A stretch of DNA of 12,613 bases, taken from assembly GCA_016234205.1 (NCBI GenBank), contig JACRGN010000098.1, positions 1 through 12,613 on the forward strand. The letters are read 5' to 3'. This document shows, one piece after another, positions 7,098 through 12,613 of the stretch (the stretch's first letter is position 1; the number at the start of each line of letters is the position of its first letter). The position numbers and the translations under genes are program-made. This stretch comes from Nitrospinota bacterium. Lineage in GTDB: Bacteria > Nitrospinota > Nitrospinia > UBA9942. The notes below the pieces were generated by a model. It was given only the letters and a program-made list of their open reading frames with translations. It ran no database searches and was not told where the DNA came from.

Positions 7098-9086
7098 ATG
7101 TCTAAAAAAGAATATCTAATCCTGCCGTTATTATTTATCATTTCTTTCTCTTACTTAATCTTTTTTTGCAAATATGGCTTCAACATTGCGGATGAGGGTG
7201 TCCCACTCAGCGGTGCATTGAGAATCATGCATGGGGAAGTCCCGTTGAAAGATTTTCAGGGGTATATGCCAGGCGTATATTGTTTTTACTATGCTATTTT
7301 AAAGGTATTTGGGATGGATATTTTGACTGTCAGATATGTCATAAGTTTTTTTACAGCGATTATGATAATCATGTTCTATCTGGCATCAAGAAAGATAATG
7401 TCCACTTTCTTTTCCCTCTTCGGTTCTTTAATAATGCTTACTGTGCCTGGACCATATTATGTAAGATTTTTAAATTTTTTTATCCTTCTTAATATAATGG
7501 TCTTTTATGTTTATTTAAATGAAAGAACCAGAGCATCCTTTTATATGGGATTTATTGGTGGAATTACATTTTTATTCAGACAGGATCTTGGGTTATTCGT
7601 TTTTTTTCTCGTAGCAATTATATTTTATATTGTTAAAGGTTTTAATACTCACGATAAATTTATTGCTGCATTCAGTGAAATAAAAGGATATATTTCCGGG
7701 TATCTTCTGATAATACTTCCTTTTATCGCTTATTACTTATATGAGGATAAATTATTCTATATCCTGAATGTTAATTACAACGCCTTCTTTGGTGGTTATC
7801 AGAAAGGATCTTTACCATTTCCAGATATATCATCGAATTGGTATGAATCAGGTTTATTTTATGTTCCGGTTTTAATATATACCTTTGCCCTTTTTCACAT
7901 AGTTTATAATTTAAGGAAGGATAGAGAAAAAAAAAATATATATAAGCTATATATTTTTATAATTGGAATTTTATCCTTCAATCAGGCTATATGGCGGACT
8001 CATCCGGAAAATATAGTGAAGGTTATTTCACCTGGAATCTTGCTCTATTTTTATTTTTTTGCCAGTCTTTATTCAAAAATTAAAATAAATCTGATAGTAA
8101 GATGGATGGTGTTGATAATATTCTCGATAATTCCTTTATCATATGTGTATGCAATGAATAATAATTACGGAACATATGTTGGCAGTATGACTTTTTCACT
8201 ATCGGAATATAAGTTTATGGATGCTGAAAGGGCTAAAATTTATGCACCTTCAGGGATTGTATCTGAATATACCGAAATAATATCGTATATTAAGGAGAAC
8301 ACTGGGCAGAATGATAAAATATTTATTGTTCCTTTCATCGGTCTTCCGTTATATTTTTTATCCGACAGAATCAACCCCACATATTTTGAATGGATTTTGC
8401 TTCCTGAAACCAAGATATATCCAGATGTTGAAGAGAGAGTTATTGATTCACTCATCAAAGACAAGACCAAATTGATTGTATATGTAGATTTTGCCTTAGA
8501 TGGTTTGGAAAATAGGAGATTTAAAAATTATGCACCAAAGTTGTATGAGTGGATAATGAAAAATTATTATCTGTCTGAAATGATAGGGGAGTATCAGATA
8601 TTAAAACCGGGGTATAATCGTTCGAAGAATGTATTTTTTGATGAATTTGATTCCTCGATAAAAGAGTCCCAGAATCGTGAATTTATTATAAAAAGAGGGA
8701 TGAAGATAAATGGAGAAAGCAGGGCAATAATCTTTGAACACCCACCATCAGTTATTAAATACAAAATGAAGATTCCAGAAAAATCTTTATTGAATTTTGG
8801 GATTGCAGTGGACCCACGAGTGTGGGATAAAAGGAATGGTGATGGAGTAACATTTGAGATTATAATAAAAGATAGTATGAAAGAAAATATTTTGTTTTCA
8901 CGCTACATCAATCCTAAGGTTAATAAAGATGAGCGGAAATGGATTGATGACAGTGTTGACTTATCGGAGTATAGAGGCAAAGAGGTTCTTTTATCCCTGA
9001 AAACATCGCCAGGCCCGGCAGGTAATAATGAATATGATTGGGCAGGCTGGTCTAAATTGGAGTTCGTTACAAAAGATGTTGAATAA
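7098..9086 (+). CDS. GT-C-like membrane glycosyltransferase family protein with C-terminal beta-sandwich-like domain
   Basis: This 662-aa protein has about ten hydrophobic segments between residues 6 and 352, followed by a soluble region. The first loop carries ADEG (31-34), a repeated G-x-x-P-x-x-D-F-x-G pattern and PGVY (58-61). These are typical of GT-C/PMT-like lipid-sugar-dependent transferases, where the loop acid is catalytic. FLFRQDLG at 158-165 is a further family-like motif. Residues about 370-505 may form a small periplasmic alpha/beta domain. Residues about 513-657 look like an all-beta, carbohydrate-binding or jelly-roll module (GDGVTFEI, WIDDSVDLSEYRGKEV, SPGPAGNNEYDWAGW). The likely role is to add or modify sugars on the periplasmic side using a polyprenyl-linked donor, but donor and acceptor are unknown. 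There is no close Shine-Dalgarno sequence; GAGG at 7079-7082 is 15 nt upstream. The gene is strikingly AT-rich and carries an A10 tract. It overlaps the following permease gene by 11 nt. Confidence 0.75.
   Translation: MSKKEYLILPLLFIISFSYLIFFCKYGFNIADEGVPLSGALRIMHGEVPLKDFQGYMPGVYCFYYAILKVFGMDILTVRYVISFFTAIMIIMFYLASRKIMSTFFSLFGSLIMLTVPGPYYVRFLNFFILLNIMVFYVYLNERTRASFYMGFIGGITFLFRQDLGLFVFFLVAIIFYIVKGFNTHDKFIAAFSEIKGYISGYLLIILPFIAYYLYEDKLFYILNVNYNAFFGGYQKGSLPFPDISSNWYESGLFYVPVLIYTFALFHIVYNLRKDREKKNIYKLYIFIIGILSFNQAIWRTHPENIVKVISPGILLYFYFFASLYSKIKINLIVRWMVLIIFSIIPLSYVYAMNNNYGTYVGSMTFSLSEYKFMDAERAKIYAPSGIVSEYTEIISYIKENTGQNDKIFIVPFIGLPLYFLSDRINPTYFEWILLPETKIYPDVEERVIDSLIKDKTKLIVYVDFALDGLENRRFKNYAPKLYEWIMKNYYLSEMIGEYQILKPGYNRSKNVFFDEFDSSIKESQNREFIIKRGMKINGESRAIIFEHPPSVIKYKMKIPEKSLLNFGIAVDPRVWDKRNGDGVTFEIIIKDSMKENILFSRYINPKVNKDERKWIDDSVDLSEYRGKEVLLSLKTSPGPAGNNEYDWAGWSKLEFVTKDVE
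7927..7958. repeat. A10 tract joined to a perfect 11-bp AT palindrome inside a CDS
   Basis: Ten consecutive A residues (7927-7936) run into an exact inverted repeat: arm 7932-7942 (AAAAATATATA), loop TAAGC 7943-7947, arm 7948-7958 (TATATATTTTT). It lies in the loop between membrane segments near residues 277-288 of the GT-C-like protein. Homopolymers of this length are potential slippage sites. Confidence 0.7.
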
Positions 9087-9852
9087 AATAAAAGAATTAT
9101 ATCATTTCAGGGAACTATTAAAGAACTTGGTAATTAAGGAACTAAAGCTCCGCTATAAAAGATCAGTTCTGGGTTTTCTGTGGACAATGCTGAATCCACT
9201 CATGATGATGATTGTATTAACTATTGTTTTTTCCCATATGATGAGATTTGATATGAAGAACTTTGCTATATTTCTATTATGCGGTTTATTGCCATGGAAT
9301 TATTTTTCTCACTCCCTCAGCATGTCAACTATGAGTCTTATATCTAATGCCAATCTTATAAATAAGGTATATATTCCAAAGGCAGTTTTCCCATTATCTA
9401 TTATTTTCTCAAATATGGTTAATATGATTCTTTCTTTAATTCCCCTTTTTGTATTAATGATATTTATGGGCATTGAGATTCAACCATCTGTTATGTTAAT
9501 CCCGATTCTACTTTTGAATCTTATACTATTTACAGCAGGTATATCCCTGTTTTTATCATGCCTCAATGTCTTCTTCAGGGATTTTACACATATGATAGAA
9601 ATTATTGTCACGGCGTGGTTTTACCTGACTCCCATTATATACCCAATAGATAGGGTGCCTTCAAAATATGAGATGGTATTTAAACTCAACCCACTTGTAT
9701 ATATTATAGGTAGTTTTAGAGAAGTCATATTTTACGGGAGGGTTCCAAGTTTTTCTTTTATGATAAATTCTATAGTTGTAGCTTTTGTATCGTTTTTTAT
9801 AGGTTATTGGTATTTTTACAGGAATGAAAAACAGGTTATTTATTATATTTGA
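9076..9852 (+). CDS. wzm: ABC-2 polysaccharide export permease Wzm
   Basis: This is the membrane subunit of an ABC transporter that moves completed undecaprenyl-linked polysaccharide (O-antigen, teichoic-acid-like or capsule type) across the inner membrane. The 258-aa product from ATG 9076 matches the usual Wzm length of about 260 and begins with the cytoplasmic interface helix (LYHFRELLKNLVIKELKLRY). RSVLGFLWTMLNPLMMM lies at 29-45, NVFFRDF at 164-170 and WFYLTPIIYP at 181-190, with about six membrane spans. The frame is open further upstream to ATG 9028, but that start would add 16 unusual residues and extend the overlap with the previous gene to 59 nt. ATG 9076 gives an 11-nt overlap, typical of coupled genes. 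The wzt gene follows directly. The TagG family is equivalent in Gram-positives; the Gram-negative context favours Wzm. Confidence 0.92.
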   Translation: MLNKIKELYHFRELLKNLVIKELKLRYKRSVLGFLWTMLNPLMMMIVLTIVFSHMMRFDMKNFAIFLLCGLLPWNYFSHSLSMSTMSLISNANLINKVYIPKAVFPLSIIFSNMVNMILSLIPLFVLMIFMGIEIQPSVMLIPILLLNLILFTAGISLFLSCLNVFFRDFTHMIEIIVTAWFYLTPIIYPIDRVPSKYEMVFKLNPLVYIIGSFREVIFYGRVPSFSFMINSIVVAFVSFFIGYWYFYRNEKQVIYYI

Positions 9853-9854
9853 AA

Positions 9855-11057
9855 ATGACAGATAATTTAGCCATTTCTATTAATAATGTCTCTGTAAAAT
9901 ATAAACTCTTTCATGAGAGGCCGCTTACCTTAAAAGAAACTGCTATTAATTTTCTTAAAGGAAAGAGAGACAAATATGAATATCTCTGGGCTCTAAAGGG
10001 AATAAATATATCAATTAAAAAAGGAGAGACTGTTGGAATTATAGGTCAAAATGGATCAGGAAAGAGCACACTACTAAAGGTAATTGCAAAGATTTTAGAA
10101 CCCTCAGAAGGCAAAATCCAGTATGATGGAAAACTGTCCGCCATGATAGAACTTGGTGCTGGTTTTAGTGCGGAATTGACAGGTGAGGAGAACATATATT
10201 TAAACGGGGCAATACTGGGACTATCAAAAACTGATATTCATAAAAAATTTGATGAGATTGTTGAATTTGCAGAACTGGAAAAATTTATTGATATTCCGGT
10301 TAAAAATTATTCTTCTGGAATGTATATGCGGCTTGGATTTGCCCTTTCAACAGCCGTTGACCCTGATATACTGATTATTGATGAAATACTCGCAGTTGGA
10401 GATGAATCATTTCAAAAGAAGTGTTTTAAAAAACTAAACGAGTTTAAACAGAAAGAGAAAACAATTATTATTGTCTCCCACGATTTGAATTCCATAGAAA
10501 GGATGTGTGATAAAGCCTATCTGATAAAAGAAGGAAAGTTGATTTCTGAAGGGCATCCTAAAGAGGTGATAAGTTTCTATCGCAATCTGATTTCAAGAGG
10601 GGAGATAGAAATTTCAAATATTCCAAATAGACTGGGTGGTGGCGAGATTAGAATAAAAGAGGTTAGATTTTATAACTCTTCTGGAGTTGCGACAGATTAC
10701 TTTAATACAGGTGATACCCTAAAGGTAAGAATTGAATATCATGCATCAAGAAGAATAGATAAACCTGTCTTCGGGGTGGCTATATACTCTGAGGATGGAG
10801 TTCATATTAATGGACCTAATACTAAGTTGAGCGGATTTGAAATTGATTTTATTGAAGGAGAAGGTGCACTGGAATATATAATTAAATCACTTTCCCTCAT
10901 GAAGGGTAGTTATTATTTTGCTGCTGCTATTTTTGATTACACCTGCACTCATCCATACGATTACTGGGATAGATGCCATCACTTTTATGTATCAAATGGC
11001 AGCATTAATGAAAAACATGGTCTTTTGTATATGCCGTCAGAATGGAGGAGGGTCTGA
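9855..11057 (+). CDS. wzt: ABC polysaccharide export ATPase Wzt with C-terminal glycan-recognition domain
   Basis: This is the nucleotide-binding subunit partnering Wzm. From ATG 9855 it is 400 aa. The ABC domain has an N-terminal extension (KYKLFHERPLTLKE), Walker A GQNGSGKST at 64-72, signature NYSSGMYMRLGFA at 151-163, Walker B DILIIDEILAVGDE at 171-184 and switch His209. Residues about 262-395 are a Wzt_C-type beta-sandwich (GGGEIRIKEV...GDTLKVRIEY...FGVAIYSEDG...GSYYFAAAIFD). In E. coli O9a-type systems this domain binds the terminal modification of the glycan and licenses export. Its presence implies that the exported polymer has a recognised, probably modified, end. TTG 9849 is an alternative start that would overlap the wzm stop by 4 nt; neither start has a Shine-Dalgarno sequence. 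The stop at 11055-11057 overlaps the ATG of the next gene by one base. Confidence 0.94.
   Translation: MTDNLAISINNVSVKYKLFHERPLTLKETAINFLKGKRDKYEYLWALKGINISIKKGETVGIIGQNGSGKSTLLKVIAKILEPSEGKIQYDGKLSAMIELGAGFSAELTGEENIYLNGAILGLSKTDIHKKFDEIVEFAELEKFIDIPVKNYSSGMYMRLGFALSTAVDPDILIIDEILAVGDESFQKKCFKKLNEFKQKEKTIIIVSHDLNSIERMCDKAYLIKEGKLISEGHPKEVISFYRNLISRGEIEISNIPNRLGGGEIRIKEVRFYNSSGVATDYFNTGDTLKVRIEYHASRRIDKPVFGVAIYSEDGVHINGPNTKLSGFEIDFIEGEGALEYIIKSLSLMKGSYYFAAAIFDYTCTHPYDYWDRCHHFYVSNGSINEKHGLLYMPSEWRRV
11044..11052 (+). promoter_or_regulatory. Strong ribosome binding site for the methyltransferase-glycosyltransferase gene
   Basis: GGAGGAGGG lies within the last codons of wzt, 4 nt before the ATG at 11057. 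It is the strongest Shine-Dalgarno sequence in the window and fixes the start of the following gene. Confidence 0.85.
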
Positions 11058-12613
11058 TGAATAACGACGAACTTTTGAATATACCCTTTGACCAGTATCA
11101 ACGGTATAGGGTTTTAGAAGATATTGTAGAAATCATAAAAAGGCAGACTGGCAATCGTAACTTAAAAATCCTCGATGTCGGAGGTCATTCAACGACTATG
11201 GATGGTAAACCATGGCTACCTGTTAAGGGGTTCCTGCCAGAGGACAGAACATCAGTTGTAGATATACCTGCCTGTGATATACCAGCCTACATCAGAGGGA
11301 GTGGAGATAAACTCCCCTTTAAGAAAGACTCTTTTGATATCGTTACCTGTCAGGATGTTCTGGAACATATCCCATCAGAAATGAGAGAGATATTTCTTGA
11401 GAATCTTTTGAATATCAGTAGTCGATTTGTAGTACTGGGCGGGCCTCTTTATTCAGAGAATACGGTATTGGCTGAAAAAATACTTTTTGAATATATATAC
11501 AAAATCATGAAAGGGGCTCACCGTCAGCTTAAGGAACATCTGGATAATGGTCTTCCCATGTCTGAAGATATTGAAGCGTGGCTTACCACTAAACAAATGA
11601 AGTATTGCAAAATACCGAGTGGCTACATAAACAATTGGCTTCTTATGAATTTGATTAAGGTTTACATTGCCTCTCTTCCTGAGTCCCTGAACCTCCATGC
11701 CATGATTGATAGATTTTTTAATCTTAACTTTTATGAAAGCGACCAGAGAGAGCCAGCCTATCGTTATGTTTATGTTATAGATAAAAATGTGTCAGATGAT
11801 ACTTTAGATCGAATAGGTTCAATATTTCATGAACGAAGCCAAAAAAATAAATATCTGTCACTGGAAAATGCTGATTTCTCTCAACTGCAGCTACTTTTTA
11901 ATCTGGATAATCTGGAAACAAAGAGAAAATTGAGTGAATTAAAAGAAAGAGAGAAAGAATTTCAGAGGAGAAGTCAGATTCAAATTCAAGATTTAACAAA
12001 ATCTGCAAAAGAAAAGGAGGTTCATATTGAGAACCTTACCAAGATATTAGACGAGATCCAAAATTCAAAAATATGGAGAGTGTTAAATATCTTGAGAAAG
12101 AGCAACAAAGGGTTAAAGCTTTTACTTGCTGAAGGGCCTGGAGCTGTTTTGAAAAAAGCTAAATTGAAATACAAGCACGGATATAAAACCGCAAAAGAAT
12201 TTGTTGCTTATGAATATGAGCAATGGATTAAAAAGCACTCTATGACACTTAAAGATATTAAGAAAATTCAAAAAAAAGTTGTACGTTTTAAATACAAACC
12301 CACCATCAGTATTATTATGCCTGTCTATAATGTGGAAAAGATATGGCTTGAGAAAGCCATTGATTCTGTATTGAATCAAATGTATCCAAATTGGGAATTG
12401 TGTATAGCAGATGATTGCTCGACAAAAGGTCATGTGAAAGAGGTTTTAGAGAGCTATAAAAATAAAGACTCGCGTATAAAGATAAAATATCTATTACAGA
12501 ATCAAGGGATATCATTAACATCCAATGAAGCTATTTCTCTTGCCAATGGTGAATTTATCGGACTACTTGACAATGATGATGAACTGGCTCCAGATGCCTT
12601 GTACGAGGTTGTA
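11057..12613 (+). CDS. Methyltransferase / coiled-coil / family 2 glycosyltransferase fusion (3' partial)
   Basis: The frame is open for 519 codons from ATG 11057 to the window edge. Residues about 1-200 are a class I SAM-dependent methyltransferase: degenerate motif I KILDVGGH at 37-44, a VVDIP acidic strand, GDKLPFKKDSFDIVTCQDVLEHIP ending near 106 (split here: SFDIVTC then QDVLEH 99-104), typical of Methyltransf_11 proteins. Residues about 269-340 are charged and heptad-like (KRKLSELKEREKEFQRR, EKEVHIENLTKILDEI), a probable coiled coil ending in the NSKIWRVLNILR linker often found before GT2 domains. From about 414 a GT-A glycosyltransferase begins: ISIIMPVYN 417-425, ADDCS 451-455 and the metal-binding DXD-type LDNDDE at 504-509. 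The rest lies beyond the edge. Inferred role: extends and/or methyl-caps the glycan exported by Wzm/Wzt. The target of methylation is unknown. Confidence 0.88.
   Translation, partial: MNNDELLNIPFDQYQRYRVLEDIVEIIKRQTGNRNLKILDVGGHSTTMDGKPWLPVKGFLPEDRTSVVDIPACDIPAYIRGSGDKLPFKKDSFDIVTCQDVLEHIPSEMREIFLENLLNISSRFVVLGGPLYSENTVLAEKILFEYIYKIMKGAHRQLKEHLDNGLPMSEDIEAWLTTKQMKYCKIPSGYINNWLLMNLIKVYIASLPESLNLHAMIDRFFNLNFYESDQREPAYRYVYVIDKNVSDDTLDRIGSIFHERSQKNKYLSLENADFSQLQLLFNLDNLETKRKLSELKEREKEFQRRSQIQIQDLTKSAKEKEVHIENLTKILDEIQNSKIWRVLNILRKSNKGLKLLLAEGPGAVLKKAKLKYKHGYKTAKEFVAYEYEQWIKKHSMTLKDIKKIQKKVVRFKYKPTISIIMPVYNVEKIWLEKAIDSVLNQMYPNWELCIADDCSTKGHVKEVLESYKNKDSRIKIKYLLQNQGISLTSNEAISLANGEFIGLLDNDDELAPDALYEVV

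Noticed and set aside
7090..7300. Remnant of the missing SDR dehydratase domain after the PNPT fusion
   Set aside because: All space after the stop is occupied by the GT-C-like gene in a clean frame. No GxxGxxG-type Rossmann remnant was seen in the other + frames.
9028..9075. Upstream ATG start for wzm
   Set aside because: It would add 16 residues not expected of the family and overlap the preceding gene by 59 nt. The start at 9076 gives the normal Wzm N-terminus and length.
9849..9854. TTG start of wzt overlapping the wzm stop
   Set aside because: It is possible as a 4-nt overlap start, but ATG two codons later is the simpler choice. The difference is only two residues.
11453..11698. Open frame of 81 codons on the minus strand
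   Set aside because: It lies entirely inside the methyltransferase domain coding region on the + strand, which shows recognisable motifs. The antisense protein has no family features.
12122..12521. Overlapping minus-strand open frames of 103 and 68 codons
   Set aside because: They are antisense to the linker and GT2 domain of the edge-running + strand gene, whose motifs are unambiguous.

Overview
The window looks like chromosomal DNA of a Gram-negative (diderm) bacterium of moderate to low GC. It carries core genes of a type II secretion system (T2SS), including an outer-membrane secretin, followed on the same strand by an envelope-polysaccharide locus with an ABC-2 O-antigen-type exporter. 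The lineage cannot be fixed from the sequence. The gene style would fit a Nitrospirota, deltaproteobacterial or related uncultured group, but that is an impression only. Every gene recognised is on the + strand, and no RNA genes, insertion sequences, CRISPR arrays or convincing intrinsic terminators were seen.

Region 1 (1-5257) is the T2SS block: the last 43 codons of a gspC-like gene (PDZ end), then gspD (secretin), gspE (assembly ATPase) and gspF (inner-membrane platform). The three spacers gspC|gspD, gspD|gspE and gspE|gspF each hold one imperfect palindrome. The three palindromes differ in sequence but share one architecture: each left arm is about four iterations of a short unit (roughly 9, 10 and 8 bp), answered by inverted copies in the right arm. 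This is the most unusual signal in the window. No such element appears after gspF. No pseudopilin genes (gspG-K) follow; six bases after gspF the locus switches to glycan synthesis.

Region 2 (5264-7090) is one gene with an uncommon architecture. A polytopic phosphoglycosyltransferase of the WecA/TagO/MraY superfamily, which starts a glycan on undecaprenyl phosphate, is fused to the membrane domain and first Rossmann domain of a CapD/FlaA1/PglF-type protein. The protein stops where the catalytic dehydratase/epimerase domain would begin.

Region 3 (7098-12613) is an AT-rich glycan cluster with tightly packed or overlapping genes. It holds a GT-C-type membrane glycosyltransferase-like protein with a C-terminal beta-sandwich-like domain, the exporter pair wzm and wzt (Wzt with the C-terminal glycan-recognition domain), and a gene that runs off the right edge. 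That last gene encodes an N-terminal SAM-dependent methyltransferase, a coiled-coil linker and a family 2 glycosyltransferase. Together these suggest a lipid-linked polymer that is started by the PNPT fusion, extended by cytoplasmic GTs, possibly capped by methylation, recognised by the Wzt C-domain and exported by Wzm/Wzt. Hand-counted samples put GC near 25-31% in the first genes of region 3, against about 42% in the PNPT fusion and 51% in gspE. Region 3 may therefore be a more recently acquired or exchanged cassette.
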